Positions 38,505 through 50,995 of a stretch of DNA of 64,000 bases are shown piece by piece. The position numbers and the translations under genes are program-made. Source of the stretch: Anaeramoeba ignava (taxonomy: Eukaryota; Metamonada; Anaeramoebidae); assembly GCA_028826165.1 (NCBI GenBank), contig JAPDFW010000125.1, forward strand, positions 107,501-171,500. Reading direction: 5' to 3'. The notes under the pieces are model-generated. The model was not told the DNA's origin. It ran no database searches and was given only the letters and a program-made list of their open reading frames with translations. How positions within the stretch are numbered: position 1 is the stretch's first letter; each line of letters begins with the position of its first letter.

Positions 38505-41500
38505 TTAATTTGTAAAAACCAAATTCTTTTTCTTTTTTAAATGAGATGAACGAATTTTCTTAATTTGTTTTTTTGGAACTTCTTTGATTTCTTGTTTTTG
38601 TTCAATTTCTTGATTTTCTTGATTAATTCTTTTCTTAGATTTGTTTTTTTTCTTGTTTTGTTTTTTTGGAATTTCTTTGATTTCTTGTTTAATTTGTTTT
38701 TCAATTTCATCTTCAATTTCATTTTCATTTTCATTTTCATTTTCATTTTCATTTTCATTTTCATTTTCATTTTCATCTTCATCTTCATTTTCATTTTCAT
38801 CTTCATTTTCATCTTCATTTTCATTTTCATTTTCATATTCATTTTCATTTTCATCTTCATTTTCATATTCATTTTGATTTTCATTTTTTTGATTAGTTTC
38901 TAAATCAGAATCAAATTCTTCTGGATTACTTTCTTCACTTAAATCATCAAAATTCTCATTTTCTTCAATTTCTACTAATTCATTTTCATCTTTATATTTT
39001 TGAATTAATTCTTGAATATTTATTTGTTCATTTGAATCATCAAATTTAATATTCTTTTTGTCTAAATTTTTTATTGAATTGTAAATAGGAAGTCCAAGTG
39101 TTTTTGGTGTTTGTATTTGAATTGATTTAATGTTATCCCAATTTCCTGGTATTAATTGAATAATTTTATCTGTTGATTCCATTATATTTTCTACGATGAA
39201 GTTAAAAGGAAAATCTGAATATGCAATTTTTACTCCACTTTTAATATCAAAAAAAATTTAAATTTTTTAATTATAAATTTAATTTTAATTTTAAATTTAA
39301 ATTTAAATTTCAATATTAATTTTAATATTAATTTTGATTTTAATTTTAATATTAATTTTAATTTTAATATTAATTTTAATATTAAATATTAATTTTAATT
39401 TTAATTTTAATTTTAATTATAATTTTAATTTTAATTTTAATTTCATAAATTAATTTTAATTTGAATTTTAATTTTAATATTGATTTTAATATTAATTTTA
39501 ATTTTAATATTAATATTAATTTTAATTTTAATATTAATTTTAATTTTAATATTAATTTTAATTTTAATTTTAATTTTGATTTTAATTTTAATATTAATTT
39601 GAATTTTAATTTTAATTTTAATTTTAATTTTAATTTTAATTTTAATTTTAATTTTAATTTTACATGCATGCTCCTATTGGAATAAATAAATGAACAGAAT
39701 CTCTTGCATTTTCTATATTCTTCTTAATATCTTCTTGGTTTTTTGATTCCAAATCTATTAAAATTGGATGCTTTTTTGCTCGGAAGAAAGTTTTTCCAAT
39801 TAAACCAGGAAGTAAAGATGTAATTTTAGAATCAGCAAAAAACAAATCATAAGTTTTAAGAAGTCTTCTTCTCTGTTCAAATTGATGATATCTTTTCTTC
39901 AACTTATTGATTTGAATAATTTTGACAATTTGAGGAATATTTGCTTGTTTTATTTTTGTCTTAATTATTTTATGAGGATCGTTTCGAATAAAAAAACATA
40001 TTGAAACATTTGTGTATAATGAATGTGGAACTGGACTATTATTTTATAAATTATTTTATTAATTATTTTATTAATTATTTTATAAATTATTTTATTAATT
40101 ATTTTATAAATTATTTTATTAATTATTTTATAAATTATTTTATTAATTATTTTATAAATTATTTTATTAATTATTTTATAAATTATTTTATTAATTATTT
40201 TATAAATTATTTTATTAATTATTTTATAAATTATTTTATTAATTATTTTATTAATTATTTTATTAATTATTTTATTAATTATTTTATTAATTATTTTATT
40301 AATTATTTTATTAATTATTTTATTAATTATTTTATTAATTATTTTATAAATTATTTTATTAATTATTTTTATAAATTATTTTATTAATTATTTTATTAAT
40401 TATTTTATTAATTATTTTTATTAATTATTTTATAAATTATTTTATTAATTATTTTATTAATTATTTTATAAATTATTTTATTAATTATTTTATAAATTAT
40501 TTTATTAATTATTTTATTAATTATTTTATAAATTATTTTATAAATTATTTTATTAATTATTTTTATTAATTATTTTATAAATTATTTTATTAATTATTTT
40601 ATAAATTATTTTATTAATTAATTATTAATTATTTTTATTAATTATTTTATAAATTATTTTATTAATTATTTTATTAATTAATTTATTAATTATTTTATTA
40701 ATTATTTTATTAATTATTTTATTTATTATTTTATTTTATTATTTTTTTTTATTTATTTTATTAATTTTTTTTATTATTTATTTTATATAAATTATTTTAT
40801 AAATTATTTTTTAATTATTTTTTATTAATTATTTTATAAATTATTTTTATTTTTATTTAATTTTTTATTAATTATTTTATTAATTATTTTATTATTTATT
40901 TTATAAATTATTTTATAAATTATTTTATTAATTATTTTTATTAATTATTTTATTAATTATTTTTATTATTTATTTTATAAATTATTTTATTAATTATTTT
41001 TATTAATTATTTTATTAATTATTTTTTATTAATTATTTTATTAATTATTTTATTAATTATTTTATTTATTATTTTATTAATTATTTTTATTAATTTATTT
41101 TATTTTTTATTTTTTATTAAATTTTATTAATTATTTTATTAATTATTTTATTAATTATTTTATTAATTATTTTATAAATTATTTTTTTATTAATTATTTT
41201 ATTAATTATTTTTATTAATTATTTTTTATTATTTATTTTATAAATTATTTTATAAATTATTTTATTAATTATTTTTATTAATTATTTTATTAATTATTTT
41301 ATTATTTATTTTATAAATTATTTTTATTAATTATTTTATTAATTATTTTATTAATTATTTTATTAATTATTTTATTAATTATTTTATTAATTATTTTTTA
41401 TTTATTATTTTATTAATTATTTTATTAATTATTTTATTTATTATTTTATTAATTATTTTATTAATTATTTTATTAATTATTTTATTATTTTAATTTATTA

Positions 41501-42164
41501 ATTATTTTATTAATTATTTTATTTAATTAATTTATTAATTATTATATAAATTATTTTATTAATTATTATATTAATTATTTTTATAAATTATTTTATTAAT
41601 TATTTTATTAATTATTTTATTAATTATTTTTATTAATTATTTTATAAATTATTTTATTAATTATTTTATAAAATGATTTTATTAATTATTTTATTAATTA
41701 TTTTTATTAATTATTTTATAAATTATTTTATTAATTATTTTAATTATTTTATTAATTATTTTTATAAATTATTTTATTAATTATTTTATTAATTATTTTA
41801 TTAATTATTTTATTAATTATTTTATAAATTATTTTATTAATTATTTTATTAATTATTTTATTAATTATTTTATTAATTATTTTATTAATTAATTTATTAA
41901 TTATTTTATTTATTTATTTTATTATTTATTTTATTAATTATTTTATTTATTTATTTTATTATTTATTTTATTAATTATTTTATTAATTTACACTATTTTG
42001 AATTTGTTATCTTTTATATTGGAAATTTTATTAAGATTAAAAAGTAAAATAATTGGTTCAGGATTTTCTGGAATTAAAGACTTTTTTCCTTTGTTTGTTT
42101 TTTTAGGAGTAATTTTAGTTAATTCTTTAATAGCATTTGCAACTTGTTTTTTATTAAATTCCAT
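38505..42164 (-). CDS. RSL1D1/Utp30/Cic1-type ribosomal L1-domain protein
   Basis: Nucleolar ribosome-biogenesis factor of the ribosomal L1p/L10e family (human RSL1D1, yeast Utp30/Cic1). Exons 42164-41992, 40035-39664 and 39237-38505 join to 425 residues. The L1 fold is recognisable through KRRYHQFEQ-like region, LKTYDLFFADSKITSLLPGLIGKTFF, IPIGACIGVKIAYSD, VENIM and LIPGNWDNIKSIQIQT. Residues from about 275 form an acidic Glu-Asn/Glu-Asp tract coded by GAAAAT/GAAGAT hexamers, followed by a Lys-rich tail typical of nucleolar proteins. Intron 1 is a 1.96-kb repeat and intron 2 a 0.43-kb hexamer array. A second possible donor two bases upstream (GTGTAA) would break frame, so GTAAAT was chosen. 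It shares a 77-bp promoter with TMEM214. Confidence 0.9.
39238..39663 (-). repeat. L1-protein intron 2: AATTTT hexamer repeat
   Basis: 426-nt intron made of TTTTAA/ATATTAA hexamers, spliced within the codon joining GAC to IGV. Confidence 0.85.
40036..41991 (-). repeat. L1-protein intron 1: ~2 kb of 12-bp repeat (TTATTTTATTAA)
   Basis: About 160 tandem copies of TTATTTTATTAA with TTATTTTATAAA variants and indels. Splicing uses GTAAAT and AATAATAG and restores NKFKI-VPVPHS. Confidence 0.92.
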
Positions 42165-42241
42165 TCTATTAAAAAAAATGAAAAAAATGAAAAAAATTTT
42201 TTTTAATTTTTTTTTTTAATTTTTTTTTTTTCATTTTTTTT
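42165..42241. promoter_or_regulatory. 77-bp divergent promoter (L1 protein / TMEM214)
   Basis: Only 77 bp separate two start codons. It is nearly all A-run then T-run, with AAAAAAATGAAAAAAATGAA on one side and TTTTTTTTCATTTTTTT on the other. Confidence 0.55.
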
Positions 42242-45200
42242 ATGACAACTTTAAGAAAAGATAATTCAACACATACAATTTCTTCTGGAAAAAAAGAGAA
42301 AGTACAAAAAAAGAAAAGTAATTTAAAAAGAATTTCTTCAAGAAAAGGTTCAACAGTTAATACAGAAAAACAAGGAGAAAGAACACCAAGAGTAATTAAA
42401 AATTCAATTAAAAAATTCAATTAAAAAAATTCAATTAAAAATATTCAATTAAAAATTCAATTAAAAAATTCAATTAAAAAATTCAATTAAAAATATTCAA
42501 TTAAAAAATTCAATTAAAAAAAATTCAATTAAAAAAAAATTTAATTAAAAAATTCAATTAAATTTAGCGAGTTCCAAAAATTTATCTTGAAAAAGCAATT
42601 GAAAAGGTATTTTTTTTAATTCAAATTACCAATTTCCAAATTTAAATTATTTTTTTTTCCGTTTTATTTTTTTTTTTTTTACAAATTTTTTCTGTTTAGA
42701 TTGATACAAAAAGATATGAAAATCTTCTTGGTGAACTTAGATCAAAACCTGATAAAGATCTTGAAAATCTTGAAACTCTTGTAAATTTTTTTGAAGATCA
42801 ATTTAAAAATGCAAAATTATCGCCTCAACAAGAAGAAAAATTCCAAGAAATCGAAAGAAAAATGGGTTTGAATCAAATTCAAAATGAAAATGAAATTCAA
42901 AATCAAAATCAAATTCAAATTCAAATTCAAATTCAAATTCAAATTCAAATTCAAATTCAAAATCAAATTCAAATTCAAATTTAAAATTAAATTAAAATTC
43001 AAATTCAAATTCAAATTCAAATTCAAAATCAAAATTCAAAATTCATGTTTTTCTTTTCTATTATTTTGAATATAGATCTTCCAATATCATTATTAAATCC
43101 AACAATGGTAGAATCTTTACATCTTTTTATGTCTAGAATTCCAATGAATAGTGTTGGAAATTGTTTAAAAATTCTTGTTGAACGATTAGTAGATTTAGAG
43201 ACTTCACGTAAATAGAATGGAATAATAATTTTAAATTTAATAATAATTTTAAATATTATATTGAATAATAATTTTAAATATTATATTTAATAATAAATTT
43301 AATAATAAATTTAATAATAATTTTAATAATAATCTTAATAACAATCTTAATAACAATCTTAATAATAATTTTAAATATTATATTTAATAATAATTTTAAA
43401 TATTAATTTTAATAATAGTTTTAAATAATAATTTTAAATATTATATTTAATAATAATTTTAAATATTAATTTTAAATATTATATTTAATAATAAATTTAA
43501 TAATAATTTTAATAATAATTTTTAATATTATATTTAATAATAAATTTAATATTATATTTAATAATAAATTTAATATTATATTTAATAATAATTTTAAATA
43601 TTATATTTAAATAATAATTTTAATAATAATTTTAAATAATAATTTTAATAATAAATTTTAATAATAATCTTAATAACAATCTTAATAACAATCTTAATAA
43701 CAATTTTAAATATTATATTTAATAACAATTTTAAATATTATATTTAATAATAATTTTAAATAATAATTTTAAATATTATATTTAATAATAATTTTAAATA
43801 TTAATTTTAATAATTTTAAATAATAATTTAAATAATATAGAAAATTCAAGTCCAAATATTAGAGGTTTTGGAATTAGAATGATTATCCAAATTATTTTAA
43901 GAATGAAAAATCTTACTTTTCTTAAAGATGCACAATTTAGAGAATTTATTATGGAAAAATTAACATTTAAAAATACAAAAATTAAAAAGAAAAGTCAATA
44001 TATTAAATTAATGAATGAATTAGTTTGGTTTCTTGCTCAATTTATTAGAACAGAAGGATTTTGGCTTTTACAAAGTATCTCAAAAAAATATATTTTTATT
44101 TTGAAAAAATTTGAATTTTTTTATTAAAATTATTTCTTTTTTTTTTTAAGCTTGGCTTGAATTTGTCACTCCAATTATATTAAATCCAGATATTCCATTA
44201 GAATCTATTCTTAATCTTTGCAAATTATTTGAATATTTAATGGATTCAGGAGAGTAAATTAAAATTCATTCAAAATTTAAATTTAAAATTAAATTTAAAA
44301 TTAATATTAAAATTAAAATTAAAATTAAAATTAAAATTCAATCAAAATTAAAATTAAAATTAAAATTAAAATTAAAATTAATATTAAAATCAAAATTAAA
44401 ATTAAAATTTAAATTTAAAATTAAAATTAAAATTAAAATTTAAATTAAAATTTGAATTAAAATTTAAATTTAAATTTAAAATTAAAATTAATATTAAAAT
44501 TCATTCAAAATTAAAATTAAAATTAATATTAAAATTCATTCAAAATTAAAATTAAAATTAAAATTAAATTTAAATTTAAAATTAAAATCAGATTTTCAGA
44601 AGATCAAAATTTCCAAGAAAAAATATCACCACCTTATCTTGCAGATTTTCTTCTTGTAATGGAATCTCTGTCTGATCAAATTGCATTTTTAGAACAAAAT
44701 TCAATAGATGCATATGATACACTTCAAACAACTTATCAAGAAGATGTAAAAATGTTACTTGAAGCAAAAAAATGTCTTGATAATTGCCTTCCAGAAGTTG
44801 AGAAACTTTCTTTATTTTCTAAAAAAACTTCACCTCATGTTTATTTTAAAGCATTATTACAAACAATCTCTCTTCATCAACTAAAAAAATCAAGAATTAT
44901 TGATTATCTTATTGAAATCATTCATCAAGATCCTAATGGTTTTAAACAATGGAAACAAGATTATCCTTCTATTATTCCTCAATCTAATTTATTACTTGAA
45001 TATATATTAAGAAATTTTAGTGATTTGAAAGAAAAAGTAATATTTTAATTTTAATTTTAATTTTAATATTAATTTTAATTTAAATTTTATTTTTAATTTT
45101 AATTTTAATTTAAATTTTAATTTTAATTTTGAATGAATTTTAATTTTGATTTTAATTTTAATTTTAATTTTAATTTTTAATTATAATAGTTAGATTCAAC

Positions 45201-45483
45201 TCTTTTATTAGCAACAATCCAAAAATTTATACTTATTAATACTCAAATTCTTACTTGCGTTTTTCCTCAAAATGATGATCTTGAAAATACATTTGATCTT
45301 CAAAAAATTAGACTTCCTGAAGTCAAACAATCAACTCTTTTATGTAAAAAATTAAAGAAACAACTTCTTTCAAAATTTCGTCTTCCTAAAAAATTTAATT
45401 TTTGGATCTTGTCTTTTTTTGTTGGATTTATTTTATTTGCAATTATTTTTTGGTTCACTTTAAAAATTTTTAAAAAGAAATAA
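42242..45483 (+). CDS. TMEM214: TMEM214 orthologue (ER membrane protein)
   Basis: Orthologue of TMEM214, an ER-anchored helical-repeat protein. Exons 42242-42391, 42568-42606, 42700-42865, 43076-43207, 43841-44074, 44151-44253, 44592-45036 and 45190-45483 join with matched phases to 520 residues. A basic Ser/Lys-rich head is followed by VPKIYLEKAIEKID and the alpha-solenoid with TWLEFVTPIILNPDIP. The diagnostic block is HVYFKALLQTISL ... DPNGFKQWKQDYP ... QSNLLLEYILRNF, which matches the corresponding TMEM214 region closely in order and spacing. A C-terminal transmembrane helix (WILSFFVGFILFAIIFWFTL) precedes a KKK tail, an ER-retention-like ending. Exon 3 uses donor GTTTGA, and the excluded downstream sequence would read as an Ile-Gln tract. 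In animals the protein recruits caspase-4 under ER stress; whether that holds here is unknown. Confidence 0.85.
43208..43840 (+). repeat. TMEM214 intron 4: AT repeat with TAATAATTTTAAATATTATAT units
   Basis: 633-nt intron of alternating ATAATAATTTTAA and ATATTATATTTAA blocks, including a short CTTAATAACAA sub-array repeated twice (near 43330-43370 and 43670-43700). Confidence 0.85.
44254..44591 (+). repeat. TMEM214 intron 6: TAAAAT hexamer repeat
   Basis: 338-nt intron dominated by AAAATT hexamers with ATTCATTCAAAA punctuation. Confidence 0.8.
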
Positions 45484-45601
45484 TTAAAAAAAGTGGAACA
45501 AAAAAATTTATTCTTAATTAAAAAATGATTTCAAATTGATTTTAATTTTAATTTTGATTTTAATTTTAATTTTAATTTTAATTTTAATTTTAATTTTAAT
45601 T

Positions 45602-47561
45602 TTAATTTTGATTTTGATTTTGATTTTCATTTTCAAATTGATTTTCAAATTGATTTTCAATTTGATTATCATTTTCATTTTCATTTTCATTTTCATTTTG
45701 ATTTTCATTTTCATTTTCATTTTCATTTTGATTTTGATTTTTATTTTGATTTTGATTTTCATTTTGATTTTGATTTTCATTTTGATTTTCATTTTGATTT
45801 TCATTTTGATTTTCATTTTGATTTTCATTTTGATTTTGATTTTGATTTTGATTTTCATTTTGATTTTCATTTTGATTTTGATTTTGATTTTCATTTTCAT
45901 TTTTCATTTTGATTTTCATTTTGATTTTGATTTTCATTTTGATTTTGATTTTCATTTTGATTTTCATTTTGATTTTGATTTTGATTTTCATTTTGATTTT
46001 CATTTTCATTTTCATTTTCATTTTGATTTTCATTTTGATTTTGATTTTCATTTTCATTTTCATTTTCATTTTGATTTTGATTTTGATTTTCATTTTGATT
46101 TTCATTTTCATTTTGATTTTCAATTTGATTTTCATTTTGATTTTCAATTTGAATTTCATTTTCATTTTCAAATTGAATTTCATTTTCAAATTCATTTTCA
46201 TTTTCATTTTCATTTTCATTTTCATTTTCATCTTCATATTCATTTTCATTTTCTTCAATCATTTCATATTCAAAACTTTCTACTTCATCTGAACTCCAAC
46301 TAATTTCAACATTCTTCGTTATAACTTCAGAATCATTCAAAAAAGGGAATTGACCATTATAATCTAAACCAACTGAATCTGGAACTTTAGAAGAATTTTC
46401 ATTAAAATTATCAGAAAATTGAAAACCAATAAATTTTGAATCAGAATTTTCAAAATTGACTATTTGATCTGAAACCCAATCAAGTTCAACTTTTTTTGTT
46501 CCAAATCCAGAATCATCAAAAAAAGGAAATTGACCATCATAATCCAAATCAATTGAATTATCGATATCATTTTGTGTTTGAGAAATTTGAGGATTTGAAT
46601 CAGAAACTTTAAAACTTGTTTCAAACCATTTCTGTACATCTTCGTTCTTTACTTGTTCTGTTGTTTCAAGTTCTCCACTTAAATCACTCCATTCATCATT
46701 ATCTGATTCTTCTAAATTTTGAAATTGTGAACTTGCGAAAATATCTTGTAATCCATAAAATATAATATTATCATTTGGATTGAAAAAATGAGCATGACCT
46801 TCAATAATAATAGAATTTAAATCATTTGTAATTTGATCAGGAAATCCATAAAGATCATATTCGAAAGCATTTTTTTGATTTTCATTTTCAAATTGATTTT
46901 CATTTTCAAATTGAATTTTAAATTGATTTTCATTTTCATTTTCATTTTCATTTTCAAATTGAATTTCATTTTCAAATTGAATTTTAAATTGATTTTCATT
47001 TTCATTTTCATTTTCATTTTCAAATTGATTTTCAAATTGATTTTCATTTTCAAATTGAATTTCATTTTCAAATTGAATTTCATTTTCAAATTGATTTTTA
47101 AATTGATTTTGATTTTCAAATTGATTTTGATTTTCATTGCTTTCTCCATAAACCAAATTACAAATAATTCTTTTTTCACTTAATGCCTCATTCCCAATAT
47201 TTAATGAAGAATTAAATGTTTTAATTCCTAAAAAATTTGTTAATTCATAAATGTTTGATAAATTTAATCTAAAAAGATTGATTTGTTGAAAATTTGAAAA
47301 TGATTGAAATGATTGATTATGAAATTCAATTGAATTTGAAGTTGTTCCAATTAAAGAATATTGAAAAAAAGTTTGATTCAAAAGTGATTCTCTTTCTAAA
47401 AAAAGATTTGCAATTAAATTTTTTTTTTGTGATTGAATTTTTGGAAATTCATTGAAAATAGAAGAAATTTGTTTTAAAGATAAATAATGTTGTTCAACAT
47501 TAATAAATTTTTTTGGAGAAATTTTTGAACTACGTTTAATTAAAATAAAAGGGAAATTCAT
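45602..47561 (-). CDS. Acidic orphan protein with Asn-Gln/Glu tract
   Basis: No family recognised. Reading from 47561 gives 554 residues ending in a TGA at 45897; if one T is dropped from the 5-T run at 45900-45904 the frame continues through more Glu/Gln-Asn hexamers to 45602. The N-terminal ~140 residues look globular. A first Phe-Glu-Asn/Gln tract (about 148-235) is coded by hexamers. The middle is acidic and has two copies of LDY[DN]GQFPF (46523-46546 and 46342-46365 region). Each is followed by a Trp in acid-Ser context (DWVSDQ, SWSSDE). An earlier DEWSDL is similar. The tail is a >100-residue EN/QN tract. The Trp motifs resemble short docking sites, but no partner can be named. Confidence 0.6.
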
Positions 47562-47620
47562 AAAAAGAAAAAAAAGAAAAAAATGAATTTTAAAAAATTG
47601 GAAAAAAAAAAATTTTTAAG

Positions 47621-49785
47621 TTAGATTTTTCTGATATATAACAACCTAATTAAAACAAAAAAAGGAACAATCAAAGCAAATTGGATTGCATTTGAAATGA
47701 TGTATTTGTTATGAAACCAAGTGGAAGTCATAATCAAAAGAGGATATTGTAAAAGAGAAAAAATGGCAGAAAGAAAAACGGAAATTCCAGTTAACTTTCC
47801 AAAATGTTTAAAAGGAAAAAGCTTTCCGAAGTATGAATACAATAACCCGTAGGTAGCAGGTTTGACAATAGAAATCAGGATAAAAGTAATGTATTGAATA
47901 TCAATGTTTGAAATTGAAGCAAAAATCAAGAAAAAAATGAACGTCATTTCGACAATGATAAAACAAAACCAAGTTCGAAATTTATCAAGTAAAACCCCAA
48001 AAATTGGAGTCATTACAAATCCAAAAGAAAGAAACCATGTGAAATTTTCTGTGAGTTGTTTCGATTTCTGAGAATCAATTGACTCTAATTGCATTTCAAC
48101 TGTTCCTAAATAAAAAACTATTATTAAATTTGCGGCTGAAAGAAACAATGTAAACCAAATAAATTCTTGTGTAAGTAATAATTTTATCAAGCCATCCTTT
48201 TTTGGTTCATCTTCCTCGTTCTTTTTTTCTAAAAGAAGCATGTCTTTTACTTGTTCTTCATTGTTGTATTCCTCAATTTTATTTTCAACTTCATTTTTTA
48301 TATTTTCAATTGAATTTTGTTTTTCTTTGGAAACTTCTTCATTTTTATCCACTAATATTGAATCCTTATCGTTAGATTGGCTTGTTTTATTATCCTTGTT
48401 TTGGTTTTGTTTTTCTTGTTGTAAATCAGAATTATTATTATTGCTATTTTTGTTTAAATTTTCTTCATTTTGTTCTGTTTCTTTATTTTTTGCATCAATT
48501 ATTTTCTCAGAATTTTCACTCATTTCTTGCGAATAGTTTTCATTAACATTATCAACATCATTGTCGAATGATTTTTTTGTTCCGTTTGTTGATGTTTCCT
48601 CTTCTAGATTTTCTTTTTTGTTCAAATTTGAATTTGCAAGATAAAAATTTTCATTTTCTTGATGATTTTCTTCAATTATTAATTGGTTTTCTGAATCTAA
48701 ACTTCCATAAACCTTGTTATTATTTTTGTTGAGATCATTCTTATTAATACGAGGAAAAGGTTTGTTTGGGAATAAAAAGGCTGTGAGTAATTGTATAGTT
48801 AAGAAGACAGAATATCCGATAAAAATTGCTTTCCAAGAAATTCCTTTTTCATAAAGATTCTATTTGTTTTGAAGTAAAAAATAAACAAGTATTTGTCATT
48901 AAATCATGCGCTGTTTTTTATCTTAAATTGTTTTGTCTTACTCTGAATAGTAGAAATATAAAAGCAGATGCTCCATATAATGCAGAAAATATTGTGAGAA
49001 TTGTTGATTCCCATCCAAAAAATAAATTCGCAATTGAAACATATCCAAAATTGATTGCAACTCCTCCTGAGCTTATTAAGTAAAATCCTGGGAAGTAACT
49101 ATCAAAAGCTATTTTATTTATTTTAATTTATTTGATTTTTTAATTTTTGGATTTTTTAATTTTTGGATTTTTTAATTTTTGGATTTTTTAATTTTTGGAT
49201 TTTAATCCAAACTCTTTGAATTGGCCCAAATTAAAAGTAATGAACCACTTAAAAGAAGAGAAGAACCAAGGATACAAGTTTTTCTTGGTCCAAATCTATC
49301 ATGAAATTCACCCCAAACATAAGAGCTAATTCCTAAATTTTGGAAAGGAAAAAATTATGAAAAAAGAAATGAATGAATAAAAAAATTTTTTTTTCTTTTC
49401 GGGATTTTTTTTTACCAATAACGCCAATACAAGTTGCAAAGATAAGATCTAATCTTTTCTTTTGTTCAAAACAGAGATCATCTTCAATAGAAGCCTTTTT
49501 TTTAAAACAAATTTTAAAAAAAATTCAATTATTAAAAAAATTCAATTATTAAAAAAATATCCCCAAAAAAATTTTTTCCAGATAATTTTTTCCATTTCAA
49601 AAAGAAACTTTATTTTAAATTTTTTACATTTTCACTACATAATGATTTATATTGATTTCTACTGGCTAGTATTAAAGAAATATTTGGCAACCAAATATAA
49701 TTCCTGATGTTAATAAAGATTGCATAGAAGATATTAACAATAAAATTATTCTAAATTTTTTTGAAATTTGGTATAAATTATGCAT
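47621..49785 (-). CDS. SLC43-like major facilitator transporter
   Basis: MFS transporter resembling SLC43 (LAT3/ENBT1 type, facilitative transport of neutral amino acids or purines). Exons 49785-49692, 49665-49628, 49494-49416, 49332-49213, 49108-48942 and 48859-47621 join in phase to 578 residues. TM1 is RIILLLISSMQSLLTSGIIF. The loop before TM2 has CSEN...DDLCFEQKKRLDLIF. The motif-A region reads GEFHDRFGPRKTCILG, and the segment FFGWESTILTIFSALYGASAFIFLLFR and GISWKAIFIGYSVFL match the family. A large Asn/Glu/Lys-rich cytoplasmic loop (about residues 240-385) separates the two six-helix halves. The second half has DKFRTW. Introns are short, 27-230 nt; two donors are GTTGCC and GTTTGG. The substrate cannot be read from sequence. 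Confidence 0.82.
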
Positions 49786-50145
49786 AATCTATTTATTATT
49801 TTTTTTATTATTATCTATTTTCAAAAAAAAAAAAAATGAAAAAAATGAAAAAAATGATTTTCGAAATTAAATTTTTTTTTTGTTTAATTTTTTATTTTAA
49901 TTTTGATTTTGGATTTGAAAAAATATTTTTAGTTCTAAAATTGGTTTTAAAAAAAAAAGAAAAGAAAAAATCAAAACATAAACCAAAAGAACTAAAAAAA
50001 AAAAGAAAATGAATTTGAAATCAAATCCAAAAGAAAAAAAAATCAATTTGAAAAATTTGATGAAAGAAAAATCAATTTGAAAAATTTGATCAAAAAGAAG
50101 AAGAAATGAGAAGAAAAAAGAAAAAAAGTTTGAGAATTGTTTTCC
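49786..50145. other. Intergenic spacer
   Basis: 360 bp of A/T runs between the transporter start and the first metallothionein stop. From about 49867 it is the start of the duplicated unit and is repeated near 51349. Nothing gene-like is seen. Confidence 0.7.
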
Positions 50146-50995
50146 TTATTTTTCCTTATTGCAGTTGCAATCTTTGCAATTACAAATTCCATCTTTGCAT
50201 TGACAATCTTTGCAATTACAATTCTCACATTTGCAATCTTTGGATTGACAATCTTTGCATTTACAGATTCCATCTTTACATTGACAATCTTTGCAAGTGC
50301 AATTCTCACATTTGCAATCTTTGGATTGACAATCTTTGCAATTACAGATTCCATCTTTGCATTGACAATCTTTACAAGTACAGTTATCACATTTGCAATC
50401 TTTGGATTGACAATCTTTGCATTTACAGATTCCATCTTTGCATTGACAATCTTTGCAATTACAATTCTCACATTTGCAATCTTTGTTGTTACATTTCTTT
50501 TTCTCAACTTTTTCTCTTGATTTGCATTCACAAGTACAAATTCCATCTTTCATTGTGCATTTGCAATCTTTGCAAGTACAATTTTCACATTTGCAAGTTT
50601 TTTCCATTTTAAAATTGTTTTTTATAAAAAAAGAATATTAAAAAAAATATAAAAAAGAAAAATGAAATGATTTTAAATGAAATAATTCTCTTTTATATTC
50701 ATTTTTTTCTTATTAAATTTTTGACGTTTTGCTTTTTCACCCTTTGATCAATTTAAGGGGGATTTAATTCACTTTTCATTTTTTAATTTATTTTTTTAAT
50801 TTAAAAATTAAATTTTAAAAGATGATTTGGCATTTACTTTTAGATTTAAAATTTATTTCAATTTTATTTTAAATTATATATTATATTTTAAAAATTTTGA
50901 TCAAATTTTTTATTATTAAATTTTCTTTTTATGATCTTATTTAAAAATATATATCTTCTAAATCCCCCTTTTCTAATCTAAAAGTAAAATAATAT
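49867..50995. repeat. Tandem segmental duplication, unit 1
   Basis: About 1.1 kb containing metallothionein gene 1 and its upstream DNA is repeated at 51349-52510. The offset is 1,482 bp at the left end, 1,514 bp through the gene and about 1,517 bp at the right end. Much of the shift comes from an extra AATCAATTTGAAAAATTTGA copy in unit 2. Confidence 0.9.
50146..50607 (-). CDS. Long metallothionein-like Cys-rich protein, copy 1
   Basis: 153 residues with about 47 Cys (31%), no His and no aromatic residues, rich in Lys, Asp and Asn. Nearly all Cys lie in CxC or CxxC spacing, the hallmark of metallothioneins, which chelate Zn, Cu or Cd in the cytosol. After an N-terminal block (CKCENCTCKDCKCTMKDG) and a Cys-poor linker (KSREKVEKKK) come four tandem units of about 27 residues, DCKCENCNCKDCQCKDGICK followed by CKDCQSK. 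Each unit is 81 bp at DNA level with 9 Cys. It is single-exon, starting at the ATG after a short AT leader and ending TAA. The size is two to three times a typical metallothionein, implying stepwise growth by unit duplication. A keratin-associated or other structural Cys-rich protein is less likely given the CxC bias. Confidence 0.85.
   Translation of the reverse strand: MEKTCKCENCTCKDCKCTMKDGICTCECKSREKVEKKKCNNKDCKCENCNCKDCQCKDGICKCKDCQSKDCKCDNCTCKDCQCKDGICNCKDCQSKDCKCENCTCKDCQCKDGICKCKDCQSKDCKCENCNCKDCQCKDGICNCKDCNCNKEK

Noticed and set aside
45536-46303. Several long open frames on both strands at the 45.5-46.3 kb repeat
   Set aside because: Hexamer repeats leave all six frames open. Only the frame continuous with the 47561 start has non-repeat protein sequence.
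50106-50641. Antisense open frames over metallothionein copy 1 (and likewise at 51620-52126)
   Set aside because: The minus-strand frame has the regular CxC pattern and the unit structure; the others are shadows of the 81-bp repeat.
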